Below are positions 8,507 through 17,821 of a stretch of DNA of 64,000 bases, in pieces. The position numbers and the translations under genes are program-made. Origin of the DNA: Mycolicibacterium mucogenicum DSM 44124 (GTDB lineage Bacteria > Actinomycetota > Actinomycetes > Mycobacteriales > Mycobacteriaceae); contig NZ_CP062008.1 of assembly GCF_005670685.2 (NCBI RefSeq), forward strand, positions 5,208,001 to 5,272,000, read 5' to 3'. The stretch's first letter is position 1; each line of letters starts with the position of its first letter. The notes under the pieces are model-generated. The model was not told the origin of the DNA. It worked only from the letters and a program-made list of their open reading frames with translations, and did not search any database.

Positions 8507-9403
8507 ATGCTGTTTCGCCAGCTCGAATACTTCGTGGCGCTCGCCCGCGAGAAGCACTTCGCGCGCGCCGCTGCCGCGTGCTACGTCTCGCAGCCGGCGT
8601 TGTCCGAGGCCATCCGCAAGCTCGAGAACGAGCTCAAGGTTCCGCTGGTGCGGCGTGGGCAGAGCTTCGAGGGGCTGACGCCCGAAGGCGAACGGCTGGT
8701 GTTGTGGGCGCGCCGGATTCTGGCCGACCACGATGCCCTCATCCACGAGGTCACCGCATTGCAGACGGGTCTGACGGGCGAGCTGCGGCTCGGCGTCATC
8801 CCGGCCGCGTCGGGCACGGTGGCCCTGCTGACCGATCCGTTCTGCCTCGAACATCCCTTGGTGCGAGTGCAGTTGGAGAGCAGCCTGCGCTCGGCGGGCA
8901 TCGTCGAGCGCATCCGCCGCTTCGAACTCGACGCGGGCATCATCTACCCCGACGGCGTCGACACCACGGGCCTGACGGTCACACCGCTCTACGAAGAACG
9001 GCAGGTGCTGATCGCCGGCGCCGAACTGCTTGCCAGCCAGCCGAATCCGCTGACCTGGTCCGACGCCCTGGAACTACCGCTGTGCCTGCTGAACACGGGG
9101 ATGCGGGGCCGGCAGCTGCTCGACGACGTCCTGGCGGCGCACAGCCTGACAGCGACGCCACGACTCGAAGCCGATTCGGTGGTGTCCCTGCTGACGCACG
9201 TCAGCGGTGGCCACTGGGCGAGCATCGTCCCGCAGACCTGGCTGCACACGTTGCGCCCGCCGGACGGGGTGCGGGTGGTGCCGTTGGACGAACCTCAGGT
9301 GACGGCGACAGTCGCACTGGTCAACAGCGCCGCCGAACCCGGCTCGGTGCTGGCGCGCGCGCTGGTCGCGACGGCACAGCGCGCGCCGATGAAGCCCGAC
9401 TAG
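8507..9403 (+). CDS. LysR family transcriptional regulator
   Basis: 298 residues. The N-terminal winged helix-turn-helix (residues 1-60, [20 protein letters not shown] then [17 protein letters not shown]) is followed by the periplasmic-binding-protein-like effector domain (about 90-290). It is divergent from the FdhF/YdeP-like gene and has a perfect T-N11-A palindrome immediately upstream, so it probably controls that gene and itself. LysR-next-to-fdhF/ydeP is a recurring actinobacterial arrangement. The TAG stop overlaps the stop of the convergent CDF transporter gene (9400-9403). Confidence 0.88.
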   Translation: MLFRQLEYFVALAREKHFARAAAACYVSQPALSEAIRKLENELKVPLVRRGQSFEGLTPEGERLVLWARRILADHDALIHEVTALQTGLTGELRLGVIPAASGTVALLTDPFCLEHPLVRVQLESSLRSAGIVERIRRFELDAGIIYPDGVDTTGLTVTPLYEERQVLIAGAELLASQPNPLTWSDALELPLCLLNTGMRGRQLLDDVLAAHSLTATPRLEADSVVSLLTHVSGGHWASIVPQTWLHTLRPPDGVRVVPLDEPQVTATVALVNSAAEPGSVLARALVATAQRAPMKPD

Positions 9404-10362
9404 CGATACCACTCGGGCAGCTCGGTGGGCCGCAGATCGGTGGTGTCACCCGGCCGGGTCAGGGTCAGCACGGCCCGCACGATCTCAGGGCGGGCCGCCA
9501 GCGCGTCGGCGATGGCGTTGAGCCGCGCGGCGACGTTCGATTCGGCCGCGTCACCGATGAGGTCGACGGCGGTGACGAGATAAATCCGGTTCGCCCCAAC
9601 CCATTCCATGTGCAGGTAGCTGACCCGCTCGATGTCGTGATGGTCGAGCAGCGCCAGCAGCGCGTTGTTGCGCGCGAGCGGGGTGACGGTCTCCCCCGTC
9701 AGGAAATCCATGTTCCGTCCGATGAGGAACAACGCCACGACCCCGAGCAGCAGGCCGACCAGGATCGAGCCGATGGCGTCCCAGACCGCATTCCCGGTGA
9801 GCTGGTGCGCCAAGATGCCGCACGTCGCGATCACGATGCCGATGAGGGCCGACAGGTCCTCGGCGAAGACAGCGCGCAGCATCGGGTTCGACGTGACGCG
9901 GATGTAGCGCAGTGGATGGATCCGCCGTTCGAGCGCGCCGGACTTCGTCTGCGAAAACGCTTGCAGGAACGACGATCCCTCCAAGACGAACGAGACCGCG
10001 AGCACCGCATAGGCCCAGCCGTACGACGTCGCCTCGGCTTCGCCCTTGAGGGACTGGATGCCGTGCCAGATCGACACCACGGCACCGACGGTGAACAGCC
10101 CGAAGGCCGCGAACATCGACCAGATGTAGCCGGCCCGGCCGTAGCCCAGCCGGTGTTCGGCATCGGCCGGCTTGTCCGACTGGCGGGTGCCGATCAGCAG
10201 GAACACCTCGTTGCCGGTGTCCGCCCAGGAATGCGCGGACTCGGCGAGCATCGAGGCGCTGCCCGTGACGACGGCGGCGACGGTCTTGGCCACCGCGATC
10301 AGGGCGTTGGCGCCGAGCGCGACGACGACTGTCAGAAGACTCTCGTCGCCTGAACCACTCAT
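9400..10362 (-). CDS. Cation diffusion facilitator (CDF) transporter
   Basis: 320 residues from the ATG at 10362 ([10 protein letters not shown]); longer frames upstream shadow the WS/DGAT gene. About six transmembrane helices cover residues 8-205, followed by a cytosolic ferredoxin-like CDF domain (about 215-300). Helix 2 has the metal-binding HxxxD motif ([11 protein letters not shown]). The equivalent motif in helix 5 is [12 protein letters not shown], a Glu/Asp version, suggesting the variant CDF subfamily rather than classical Zn exporters. Export of a divalent metal (Zn, Mn, Fe or Co) across the inner membrane is inferred from the family. Confidence 0.85.
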   Translation of the reverse strand: MSGSGDESLLTVVVALGANALIAVAKTVAAVVTGSASMLAESAHSWADTGNEVFLLIGTRQSDKPADAEHRLGYGRAGYIWSMFAAFGLFTVGAVVSIWHGIQSLKGEAEATSYGWAYAVLAVSFVLEGSSFLQAFSQTKSGALERRIHPLRYIRVTSNPMLRAVFAEDLSALIGIVIATCGILAHQLTGNAVWDAIGSILVGLLLGVVALFLIGRNMDFLTGETVTPLARNNALLALLDHHDIERVSYLHMEWVGANRIYLVTAVDLIGDAAESNVAARLNAIADALAARPEIVRAVLTLTRPGDTTDLRPTELPEWYR

Positions 10363-10382
10363 GCCCTGAACACTAGAGCCCG

Positions 10383-11915
10383 TCAGTAGGCGTCGCCGGG
10401 CTGAACCACCCGGACCGGTCCGCGCCGCGGCGCCGCTGGTTGGGGCTCCTGTACCCATTCGGCTCCGCTGGCCTCCATCAATCGGCCGATCTCGTCGATG
10501 TGCATGTCGGCCAGGTCCCACACGTCGGGCACCAGCTCGCGGTCGACGATGAAGCCGAAGTCCAGGCGGTCCAGATAGCTCACCACGGTGATGTTGAGCC
10601 CCTGTCCTTCGGTGACGATCGACACCGGGAACTGATGCACGAGTTGCGCGCCCGCGAAGTACAGCGGCTTGCGCGGACCCGGAACGTTGGAGATCACCAG
10701 GTTGAACGGCGTGGCCGCGATGCGGTGCGCCAGCCCGAAGCGCGACGCCAGCCGCATCGCGGACGTCGACAGCACGGGAGCCGAAACCTGCGCCATGTCG
10801 CCGAGTTGGCTGGCCGGCACCAGATCGAGCAGGCGCTTCGCGTCGAGCATCGCCTCGCGGCAGCGGGCCACGCGCTCGAGCGGGTCGGCGCAGTCGGTCG
10901 GCAGTTCGGGGAAGATCGCCGACACCCGGTTGGTCCACGGGTCCTCTTCGTCGCCGGTACGAATCGACACCGGCACCATGGCCCGCAGCGGTCCGTCGGG
11001 CAGCGCGTCGTGGGCCTGCAGGTAGCTGCGCAGGCCGCCGGCGCAGATCGCCATCACGATGTCGTTGACCGTGCCGCCCGTCGCGGTCTTGAGCTGCTTG
11101 ACGTTCTCCAGCGACGCGGTGCGCATGGCGAAGCGGCGATGCCCGGTGATGGGCTTGTTCCACGGCGTGGGCGGCGCTGCCGAGGTGGGCAACGGAATCT
11201 TCGGGCCGTCTTCTCTACCAAGGCGCGCAATGGCTTTGATCGCCGAGCCGGCCTTGCTGGCGGCGCTGCCGATGCTGTCGATGCCGGCGGCGTCGGCGAG
11301 CTGGCCGACCAGCCGGGTCTGGAACCGCAGGGCCTTGACCGGATGGCCCGCAAGGTTCATGACGGCCTTGCGCAGCAGGTCGATGTCGCTGGGCAGCGGT
11401 TCAGCTTCCCAGGCCGGGCTGGGTCCGGGTGGCGCGGCGTCCGGTTCGGTGTCGGTCAGGATGTTGAGCATCAACTGTCCGGCGGCACCGTCGATGGTGG
11501 CGTGGTGGTACTTCGTCAGCATCGCCCAGTTGCCGTCGTCCAAGCCGTCGATGACGTAGACCTCCCACAGCGGCCGGCTCCGGTCCATCGGGCGGCCGAC
11601 GATGCGTGACACCTGGTCGGCCAGCTGGTCGACCATTCCCGGCCGGGCCAAATGGATTTCGCGGATGTGGAAGTCGAGATCGAAGTTCGGGTCGTCCACC
11701 CAGTACGGGTGGTCGAGCCCCAGCGGCACTTCGACGAGCCGCCGGCGCAACGGTTCGAGTTCACCGATGAGCGACGCGTACTTCGCATGGACCGCGGCGT
11801 AGGGGTCGAACTCCTCGCTGGGCCGCTCGAAGATCATCAGCCCGGTGACGTGACCGAACGTCGTCGGCGTCTCCAGGTAGAGGAAGGTGGCGTCCATGCC
11901 GCTGAGCTGCTTCAC
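10383..11915 (-). CDS. WS/DGAT family wax ester synthase / diacylglycerol O-acyltransferase
   Basis: 510 residues from the GTG at 11915 ([17 protein letters not shown]), preceded by AGGAGAA at good spacing; ATGs further upstream fall in the neighbouring gene. It has the catalytic HHxxxDG motif as [12 protein letters not shown] (about residue 135), the family signature PLWE ([11 protein letters not shown]) and the C-terminal ISNVPGP motif ([15 protein letters not shown]). Predicted to esterify fatty acyl-CoA to diacylglycerol or long-chain alcohols for storage lipid. It lies 31 bp downstream of the SDR gene on the same strand, so the two are probably co-transcribed under control of the divergent TetR regulator. 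Confidence 0.9.
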   Translation of the reverse strand: MKQLSGMDATFLYLETPTTFGHVTGLMIFERPSEEFDPYAAVHAKYASLIGELEPLRRRLVEVPLGLDHPYWVDDPNFDLDFHIREIHLARPGMVDQLADQVSRIVGRPMDRSRPLWEVYVIDGLDDGNWAMLTKYHHATIDGAAGQLMLNILTDTEPDAAPPGPSPAWEAEPLPSDIDLLRKAVMNLAGHPVKALRFQTRLVGQLADAAGIDSIGSAASKAGSAIKAIARLGREDGPKIPLPTSAAPPTPWNKPITGHRRFAMRTASLENVKQLKTATGGTVNDIVMAICAGGLRSYLQAHDALPDGPLRAMVPVSIRTGDEEDPWTNRVSAIFPELPTDCADPLERVARCREAMLDAKRLLDLVPASQLGDMAQVSAPVLSTSAMRLASRFGLAHRIAATPFNLVISNVPGPRKPLYFAGAQLVHQFPVSIVTEGQGLNITVVSYLDRLDFGFIVDRELVPDVWDLADMHIDEIGRLMEASGAEWVQEPQPAAPRRGPVRVVQPGDAY

Positions 11916-11946
11916 GAGTGTTCTTCTCCTAGATGGTTTTTGGCGC

Positions 11947-12729
11947 TCAGGTGGTGAGCAGGCCGCCCTCGACGGGCAGGGTGATTCCGGTGACATAGCT
12001 GCTGGCATCACTGGCCAGGAAGATCAGCGCCGCGCTGAGTTCCTCTGTGCGCCCGAGCCTTCCGGCCAGGGTGCGTGGCAGGACGGTGGTCTCGAAGTAG
12101 CCGTCGTCGTACTGATCGGTCATCTCGGAGGCGAAGAAGCCCGGCGCCAGGGCGTTGACGCGGATACCCTTGCGGCCCGTCCACTGCTGGGCAAGGTCGC
12201 GGGTCAGGCCGATCAGGCCCGCCTTCGATGACGCGTAGGCCGCCTGCGGGAGGCCGGCGGTGGTCAGGCCGAGAATGCTGCTGACGTTGATGATCGAGCT
12301 GCCCGGCTGCATGTGCGCGGCACACGCCTGCGCCATCCAGTAGCACCCGTTCAGATTCAGGTCGATGACGGACCGGAACTGCTCGGGCGTTTCGCGCGTC
12401 GCCGGGACGGCTGTGCCCACTCCCGCATTGTTCACCAGAATGTCGACGCGCCCGAAGGAATCGACGGCAGCCTGCACGAGGGCTTTGCAGTCGTCGGGAT
12501 CGGTGACGTCGGTGCGCACGGCGACGGCCCGGCGACCGGCGGCTTCCACCAGCGCCTTGGTGTCGGCCAGCCGGTCTTCGCGGCGCGCACCGAGCACGAC
12601 GTCGGCGCCGGCCTGCGCCAATGCCTGCGCGAATCCGACGCCGAGGCCACTCGAGGCGCCGGTGACGACCGCGACGCGGCCATCGAGACGGAAGAGATCA
12701 AGGATCGAAGCTGCGTCGCTCTGGGTCAC
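11947..12729 (-). CDS. Short-chain dehydrogenase/reductase (SDR)
   Basis: 260 residues, classical SDR. It has the TGASSGLG cofactor motif (residues 24-31), DVTDPDD adenine-ring site, NNAG (about 100), active-site Ser in NVSSILG, and the YASSKAG catalytic Tyr/Lys pair. The C-terminus ALIFLASDASSYVTG is typical of FabG-like enzymes. Substrate unknown. It leads an operon with the WS/DGAT gene and is divergent from a TetR regulator, with two palindromes in the 94-bp intergenic region. Confidence 0.88.
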   Translation of the reverse strand: MTQSDAASILDLFRLDGRVAVVTGASSGLGVGFAQALAQAGADVVLGARREDRLADTKALVEAAGRRAVAVRTDVTDPDDCKALVQAAVDSFGRVDILVNNAGVGTAVPATRETPEQFRSVIDLNLNGCYWMAQACAAHMQPGSSIINVSSILGLTTAGLPQAAYASSKAGLIGLTRDLAQQWTGRKGIRVNALAPGFFASEMTDQYDDGYFETTVLPRTLAGRLGRTEELSAALIFLASDASSYVTGITLPVEGGLLTT

Positions 12730-12738
12730 TCGTGCATC

Positions 12739-12783
12739 ATATCCAGATATGTTGCACAGACGAGACTGATCGAGATATATCTC
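12739..12783. promoter_or_regulatory. Two palindromes in the SDR/TetR divergent promoter
   Basis: ATATCcaGATAT at 12739-12750 and the perfect 12-bp palindrome GAGATATATCTC at 12772-12783 lie between the divergent starts (12729 and 12824). Both share the GATAT half-site, fitting dimeric TetR binding at two sites. The AT-rich sequence is conspicuous in this GC-rich region and probably also holds the promoters. Confidence 0.55.
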
Positions 12784-12823
12784 ACTCAGACATCAGCCGC
12801 TACCATGATGCGAAAGGCGGCGG

Positions 12824-13441
12824 ATGAACAGGAGGTGCGCCATCAGCGAGACACCGTTGGGTCGCATGCTCGCGTCGACAGACCGACGCCCCGACCCACT
12901 CGAGGCGTTCCGCATCGCGCGCCGTTGGTTCATCGAGGGCCGTCGCATCGAAATGCAGGAATTGGCAACCGAACTCGGCATCAACCGGGCCACGCTGTTC
13001 CGCTGGGTCGGCGGCCGCGACGAACTGCTGGCCGAAATCCTGTGGTCGCTGGCCGAGCCCACACTCAAGGCCTCCATCGACGCGGCACCCGGGCACGGCG
13101 CCGCGCACATCGCACGGGCCGTCGGCCACTACGCCACCGTCATCGACGAATCCGGCTTCTTCCAGGCGTTCCTGCGGCGCGAACCCGAACGCGCCCTGCG
13201 GATTCTGGCCACCCGCGCCGGGACGTTGCAGGGCCGCCTCGTCGCCGCGATCGAAGAGCTACTCAACGACGAGATCGCCACGGGTCAACTCGATCCCCCA
13301 CTGCCCCCGCGCGACCTCGCGTTCCTCATCGTCCGCATCGTGGAGTCGTTCCTCTACGCCGACATCATCACCGGCGAACCGCTGGAGGTCGGCAAGGCCG
13401 AGCAGGCCATCGGCGCACTACTGGGTCACCGACCCGCGTAG
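12824..13441 (+). CDS. TetR family regulator, QsdR type
   Basis: 205 residues. The DNA-binding domain sits at about residues 25-75 (DPLEAFRIARRWFIEG...MQELATELGINRATLFRWVGGRDELL), the sequence typical of QsdR-like TetR regulators in actinobacteria. The C-terminal ligand domain ends LAFLIVRIVESFLYADIITGEPLE. It is divergent from the SDR-WS/DGAT operon and likely represses it. The start is uncertain: a strong AGGAGG lies inside the assigned frame at 12830-12835, six bases before an in-frame ATC, and in-frame TTG 12857 or ATG 12866 would be alternatives. It converges with the lipoprotein gene, with a four-base gap. Confidence 0.82.
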   Translation: MNRRCAISETPLGRMLASTDRRPDPLEAFRIARRWFIEGRRIEMQELATELGINRATLFRWVGGRDELLAEILWSLAEPTLKASIDAAPGHGAAHIARAVGHYATVIDESGFFQAFLRREPERALRILATRAGTLQGRLVAAIEELLNDEIATGQLDPPLPPRDLAFLIVRIVESFLYADIITGEPLEVGKAEQAIGALLGHRPA

Positions 13442-13445
13442 TTCC

Positions 13446-13736
13446 CTACCGCCCGGGGCCCATGGGCCCCGGCACAACCGGCACCGGCGGCGGATTCGGA
13501 ACCGTCACACTGGGCGGCGGCACCGTGACCGTGACGGTGCTCGTGCTGGCCCGCGTCGACGGGGTCGTCGGCGGTGTCGACGGGCCGACCGGAACTCCCG
13601 GGATGATCTCCGTCGAAGTCACCGTCGTGCTCGTGCTGGAGGTGGGCTTGGACGGCGGCGGCGACTCGTCCGAGCAGGCGCTTGCACCGAGAGCAGCCGC
13701 TGCTGCCACGGACATGACGACGATGGACTTCAACAT
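13446..13736 (-). CDS. Small Pro/Thr/Ser-rich lipoprotein
   Basis: 96 residues from the ATG at 13736 (an upstream ATG at 13757 adds seven residues). The N-terminus MLKSIVVMSVAAAAALGAS is a signal peptide, followed by a lipobox-like ASAC, making Cys the likely lipidated residue. The remainder is low-complexity Pro/Thr/Ser/Val (SSTSTTVTSTE, STSTVTVTVPPP), as in cell-wall-anchored extensions. No domain or function is recognisable. Confidence 0.6.
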   Translation of the reverse strand: MLKSIVVMSVAAAAALGASACSDESPPPSKPTSSTSTTVTSTEIIPGVPVGPSTPPTTPSTRASTSTVTVTVPPPSVTVPNPPPVPVVPGPMGPGR

Positions 13737-13783
13737 GATTGCCGAGTGCCCGTTCATTCGAACCGGTAAACCCGGACAGACAC

Positions 13784-13818
13784 AAAACTGCCCCTCTCCA
13801 TGCGGAAAGGGGCAGTTT
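13784..13818 (-). terminator. Terminator hairpin after fadA6
   Basis: Perfect 10-11 bp stem, AAACTGCCCC and GGGGCAGTTT, with a 14-nt loop, 15 bp beyond the fadA6 stop. On the minus strand the stem is followed by a short T-rich run (GTTTTGTG), consistent with an intrinsic terminator for the kstR2-fadA6 unit. Confidence 0.75.
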
Positions 13819-13832
13819 CGGTGTGCCTGAAA

Positions 13833-14987
13833 TCAGAGGCGCTCGATGATGGTGACGTTGGCGGTACCGCCGCCCTCGCACATCGTCTGCAGGCCGTAGC
13901 GGCCGCCCGTGCGCTCCAGCTCGTTGAGCATGGTGGCGAAGAGCTTGGCACCGGTGGCGCCCAGCGGGTGGCCCAGCGCGATGCCGCCGCCGTTGGGGTT
14001 CACCTTGGCCAGGTCGACGTTGAGCTCCTTGGCCCAGGCCAGCACGACGGACGCGAACGCCTCGTTGATCTCGACGACGTCGATGTCGTCCATGGTCAGG
14101 CCGGTCTTCTCCAGCGCGTACTTGGTCGCCGGGATCGGGCCGGTGAGCATCTTCACCGGGTCGTCGCCGCGGCAGCTGATGTGGTGGATGCGGGCCCGCG
14201 GCTTGAGGCCGTGCGCCTTGACCGCGGCCTCGGAGGCCAGCAGCGTCGCCGACGCGCCATCCGAAATCTGGCTGGCCAGCGCGGCGGTCAGCCGGCCACC
14301 CTCGACCAGCACCTTCAGCGAGGCCAACTTCTCCAGGGTGCTCTCACGCGGCCCCTCGTCGACCTTGAAGCCGTCGATCGGGATGATCTCGTTGTCGAAA
14401 CGGCCCTCACGGATCGCGGTGAATGCACGCTGGTGGCTGTTGAACGCGAACAGCTCCATGTCCTCGCGGGAGATGTCCCACTGCTCGGCGATCATCTCGG
14501 CGCCGCGGAACTGCGAAATCTCCTGGTCGCCATAGCGTTCCACCCAGCGCTTCGACTCGTTGGTCGGCGAGGTGAAGCCGAACTGCTCACCGACGATCAT
14601 GGCCGAGCTGATCGGAATCTGGCTCATGTTCTGGATGCCGGCGGCCAGGATCAGGTCGGCGGTACCCGACATGATCGCCTGCGCACCAAAGGAAATGGCC
14701 TGCTGCGAGGAACCGCACTGCCGGTCGACGGTGGTGCCGGGAACGCCCTCGTCGTAGCCGGCGGCGAGCCAGGTCAGACGGCCGATGTTGCCGGCCTGCC
14801 CACCGATGGCGTCGACACAGCCGACGATGACGTCGTCGAACGCAGCGGGGTCGACGTCGTTGCGCGCGAAGATCCCGCGGTACGCCTCCACACCGAGATC
14901 GATCGGGTGGTAACCGGAGAGGCCACCACCCTTCTTGCCGACGGCGGTGCGCACAGCGTCGATGACGTACGCCTCAGATGCGGCCAT
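13833..14987 (-). CDS. fadA6: FadA6, steroid-specific acetyl-CoA acyltransferase (thiolase)
   Basis: 384 residues (Rv3556c is about 386). Thiolase signatures are complete: nucleophilic Cys91 in TVDRQCGSSQQA, the HxxGxT-type GGGIALGHPLGATGAK with the active-site His, and the C-terminal CEGGGTANVTI with the second active-site Cys. In the HIP pathway FadA6 performs a late thiolytic cleavage releasing acetyl-CoA or succinyl-type products. It lies 44 bp downstream of kstR2 on the same strand, as in M. tuberculosis, and ends at a hairpin. Confidence 0.93.
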   Translation of the reverse strand: MAASEAYVIDAVRTAVGKKGGGLSGYHPIDLGVEAYRGIFARNDVDPAAFDDVIVGCVDAIGGQAGNIGRLTWLAAGYDEGVPGTTVDRQCGSSQQAISFGAQAIMSGTADLILAAGIQNMSQIPISSAMIVGEQFGFTSPTNESKRWVERYGDQEISQFRGAEMIAEQWDISREDMELFAFNSHQRAFTAIREGRFDNEIIPIDGFKVDEGPRESTLEKLASLKVLVEGGRLTAALASQISDGASATLLASEAAVKAHGLKPRARIHHISCRGDDPVKMLTGPIPATKYALEKTGLTMDDIDVVEINEAFASVVLAWAKELNVDLAKVNPNGGGIALGHPLGATGAKLFATMLNELERTGGRYGLQTMCEGGGTANVTIIERL

Positions 14988-15031
14988 TTCTCATCTCCTT
15001 CTTTGGGTGAAACTCATTTGGCGGCAAGGCG

Positions 15032-15640
15032 TTACGGGGCTACCGCAACGCCGCCGAGCACGATGGTCAGGTAGTGCTGACCGACGTCTTCCGCGGTCAA
15101 CTTGCCGCCCGGCTGGTACCAGCGCACCGACACCCACGTGGTGTCACGGATGAACCGGTAGACCAGATCAACATTCAGGTCGGATCGGAAGACGCCTTCG
15201 GCCATGCCCTGCTTCAGGACGTCGACCCACATCTTGCGCTGCTGGCGATTGCGTTCGTCGACGAAGGCGAACTGGGGCAGGACGCCGAGGCGCTTGGCCT
15301 CGTCCTGGTAGATGACGACCTGCGCGTGCCGGTGCTCGATGGCATCGAACGACGCCATGAACAGACCTTTGAAACGCGCCAGCGGATCGGGCTCGGTGGC
15401 GATGATCTGCTCGTACCGGGCGAACAGCCAATCGAGGAAGTCACGCATGACCTCTTCGACCATCTGTTCCTTCGATTTGAAGTGATGGTAGAGACTGCCT
15501 GACAGGATTCCTGCCGAGTCTGCGATGTCCCGGACAGTGGTTGCCTTCAGCCCACGCTCAGCGAACATCGCCGCGGCGAGCTGAAGAAGCTCGTCGCGCC
15601 TGGTCGCCGGTTGACTGGGCGATGGAGACGCCATCGACAC
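15032..15640 (-). CDS. kstR2: KstR2, TetR repressor of the HIP/lower cholesterol pathway
   Basis: 202 residues (Rv3557c is 200). The N-terminal helix-turn-helix reads AAAMFAERGLKATTVRDIAD then GSLYHHFKSKEQM; the C-terminal domain binds HIP-CoA in the M. tuberculosis protein. A perfect match to the KstR2 operator lies at 15650-15663, directly upstream of the start, so the gene is autoregulated. A second start (ATG 15634) is possible. The 5' part of this gene has a decayed duplicate at 21525-21689. Confidence 0.93.
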   Translation of the reverse strand: MSMASPSPSQPATRRDELLQLAAAMFAERGLKATTVRDIADSAGILSGSLYHHFKSKEQMVEEVMRDFLDWLFARYEQIIATEPDPLARFKGLFMASFDAIEHRHAQVVIYQDEAKRLGVLPQFAFVDERNRQQRKMWVDVLKQGMAEGVFRSDLNVDLVYRFIRDTTWVSVRWYQPGGKLTAEDVGQHYLTIVLGGVAVAP

Positions 15641-15649
15641 AGCATAGCA

Positions 15650-15663
15650 ACCAAGCGCTTGTT
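15650..15663. promoter_or_regulatory. KstR2 operator upstream of kstR2
   Basis: ACCAAGCGCTTGTT fits the published KstR2 consensus AnCAAGnnCTTGnT at every fixed position. It ends ten bases before the kstR2 start codon on the minus strand and should control the kstR2-fadA6 unit. Confidence 0.9.
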
Positions 15664-15791
15664 AGGTCGATTGTGGAGGCTGGTGACTGTCACCACTGTG
15701 CATTTCCCCGCCGACCCTGAGCTTGATGGCGAGAAATCGCCTAATTATCGCCATCTTCCTCACGTTCGACGAGGTGGCGGCGCAATAGTCT

Positions 15792-16418
15792 GTGGAGGTG
15801 GGGGATATCGCTGTCGGGGCGTTCGTGGTCGGGCTTGTCGTTATGGTCGTCGCCGCGTTCCGAGACGATCCAGCCACGGCCGCCCGCATTTATTGGACCG
15901 GTGCGGCGATCACCACGGCGGCGGCAACCCTCATCGGCATCCCGCGCGGCTGGTCAGGAGCACTCAAGGGGCTTCTCCTCTCCGTGTGCTTGATCCTGTT
16001 GTGCACGTACGTCCGGACGCCGTATCTCAAGGTCGGAGGGAAGACCCGAACGCTATTCAACGCCGAGCCCGAGCCCTACGGCATGAACCTCAGCACGCCG
16101 AAGACGTGGTGGCTGCTCGTGGTCGTGGCGATAGTTTTCATGTACCCGGTGCTCGCCTTCGTCGACGACGGTGTGCGCGATTGGAAATTGGTCGCCTATG
16201 TCTCAGGCACGGTCCTCGTCGGCATGCGGTTCGGCTACCTCGACCGACTCCTCGGAAACCCGATTACGGCCGGTCAGTACATCCAGTTCGCTCTGATATC
16301 GATCCTGACGGTCGGCGTCTTCCCCGTCGGCTACCTGGCGATGTACTACGGCGGACGGCGCCTAATCGCAAAAAGTGGTGGCTACGGCCAACATTCGCGC
16401 CACAATCACCCGAACTGA
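15792..16418 (+). CDS. Hypothetical multi-pass membrane protein
   Basis: 208 residues from the GTG at 15792. There are about six hydrophobic segments (near residues 5-23, 35-50, 57-73, 106-122, 133-148, 165-190) and a hydrophilic stretch KVGGKTRTLFNAEPEPYGMN in the middle. No domain recognised. A frameshifted paralogue of its C-terminal half lies at 21122-21460. The gene is divergent from kstR2 across a 150-bp gap that also contains a GATGGCGA...TCGCCATC inverted repeat (15725-15755). Codon third positions look less GC-rich than in neighbouring genes. PPE64 occupies the equivalent position in M. tuberculosis, so this is a local replacement. Confidence 0.65.
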   Translation: MEVGDIAVGAFVVGLVVMVVAAFRDDPATAARIYWTGAAITTAAATLIGIPRGWSGALKGLLLSVCLILLCTYVRTPYLKVGGKTRTLFNAEPEPYGMNLSTPKTWWLLVVVAIVFMYPVLAFVDDGVRDWKLVAYVSGTVLVGMRFGYLDRLLGNPITAGQYIQFALISILTVGVFPVGYLAMYYGGRRLIAKSGGYGQHSRHNHPN

Positions 16419-16473
16419 GCGCGGCCGGCCCTTTTCGACGAGGACTGCGGATCAGTGAATCACCGCGACCGCT

Positions 16474-17721
16474 CTAGAACGCTGGCTCGACGGCGTGGAT
16501 TTCACCCGAGAGCGTCCACGTGGGCCCCGGTGCTGGTCGACATACAACCTGGGCAGCCATCAGCAGGTGGTCGGCCGGATTCCATTGCAGGCCTAGGCCC
16601 CGCAGATGGACGAGTCTGTCGGCGCCGAGAACAGCATGCCCGCGCTCGAGAAGCAGCTCCTTGATCAAGTTCCCTCGCCCACCAGTGATCCGAGCCAAAC
16701 GGGCGGCGACCTCGTCGACCGATCCAAGGTCATTGTGGGACTGAAATGCGGCAACCGTGCCGTCGAATAGCACTTTGACCAACTCCGGGCTAGCGACCGT
16801 GGTTTGCGCTGATGGACAGGTGAGGGTAAGGCGGATTGCAAACCGCTCCGTCGAGGTCCTGCACTGTTCGGCGACTTTCCTTTGAACATGGTGAATCGCG
16901 AACCACACTTGTTCCAGCCGTTTGACGGACGCGAACCGCCCAAGGTCAGCTCCAGCGAAGCTGGCCAAATGCCGTCCAAGCCGCCAATGGCTGAAACAGC
17001 TCTCCGGGCTTGTCAGCCCGTACTCGTACAAACATGGGTACGACCGACCCGAGGGCGCGGCACCGTGTACCGCATGCGCCATTTCAAAACGCACTCCGTG
17101 CGTAGTTCCCGACTTAAAGCAACCGCCCGCAGTTGCGTCAATGTTGTAAAGCACCAGGTTCTCGATGTCCATCCTCGATGGCCTGGTACCTGCATAGCTG
17201 GCGAAGAGGATCTCGTCGGATCCCGCGACGAGTTGCAGCAACCCGCCGCGTAACGCTTCGCGAGCCGCCCTCTGGTCATCGGTCAGATCCTGAAACGGGA
17301 TGTAGCGGTCGGCCCACAGCCGTACTCGTTGTTGCCCATTGTGAGGTCCGTCGATCTCCCAGTCATAGGAAGCCTTCTCACGGGAAGCAGCGGGCGCGGG
17401 CGGAGTCGACTTTACCCGCGGCGCAACGTGACTGGAGGCCACGGGCAGAGGCGGCTGACAAGTTCCGCAATGAGAGAGCACTGCGTGAGGGTGGTCCACT
17501 GCCCACTGGGCGAGGTCGTAAAGTGCAGTCGAGCAAACCTTGATGTAGGAAGTTGTGAATGGCGGCCGGCTACGGATCCAATTGCAGGCCGCGCTGTGCA
17601 GCTTGGCCTCGCCACGCCGTCCGCGGTGGACATTGATCACGTATCCGGTGGGGCTTCCTTCCACCCATTTCAGGTAGGCGTCGTCGCGGTCCCGGAACTC
17701 CTCAACAGCCACAGTTCTCAT
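16474..17721 (-). CDS. Hypothetical protein with N-terminal Cys/His module
   Basis: 415 residues; not recognised with certainty. The N-terminus carries YLKWVEGSPTGYVINVHRG, then LHSAACNWIRSR and a Cys pair SHCGTC (about residue 85). This resembles a module (YLxW...GYVxNxxR...HxxxC) that I recall at the N-terminus of assorted actinobacterial proteins, possibly a zinc site; that is memory, not a search. A linker rich in Pro/Ala follows, then a C-terminal region (about 115-415) without familiar motifs. Base composition is visibly less GC-rich than its neighbours, hinting at acquisition. No partner gene is coupled to it. Confidence 0.55.
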   Translation of the reverse strand: MRTVAVEEFRDRDDAYLKWVEGSPTGYVINVHRGRRGEAKLHSAACNWIRSRPPFTTSYIKVCSTALYDLAQWAVDHPHAVLSHCGTCQPPLPVASSHVAPRVKSTPPAPAASREKASYDWEIDGPHNGQQRVRLWADRYIPFQDLTDDQRAAREALRGGLLQLVAGSDEILFASYAGTRPSRMDIENLVLYNIDATAGGCFKSGTTHGVRFEMAHAVHGAAPSGRSYPCLYEYGLTSPESCFSHWRLGRHLASFAGADLGRFASVKRLEQVWFAIHHVQRKVAEQCRTSTERFAIRLTLTCPSAQTTVASPELVKVLFDGTVAAFQSHNDLGSVDEVAARLARITGGRGNLIKELLLERGHAVLGADRLVHLRGLGLQWNPADHLLMAAQVVCRPAPGPTWTLSGEIHAVEPAF

Positions 17722-17821
17722 TCCTCCCCGGCGGTTCGAGATCCCTGCAAGCTACTCCGCCCTGCCGACACATGGACCGAAAGCGACCGCGCAGGATAGG
17801 CGCGCTGTTTGCGGCGGCCCG

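Noticed and set aside
6354..8678. 774-codon plus-strand frame across the molybdoenzyme gene
   Set aside because: Runs antisense to the FdhF/YdeP-like gene and into the LysR gene; composition typical of a GC-driven spurious frame.
9400..11163. 587-codon minus-strand frame as a fused CDF transporter
   Set aside because: The first 267 codons are out of frame with, and overlap, the WS/DGAT gene; the real transporter begins at 10362 with MSGSGDES.
12313..13830. 505-codon plus-strand frame spanning the SDR and TetR genes
   Set aside because: Shadow frame crossing two supported genes and an intergenic regulatory region; low-complexity Arg-rich protein.
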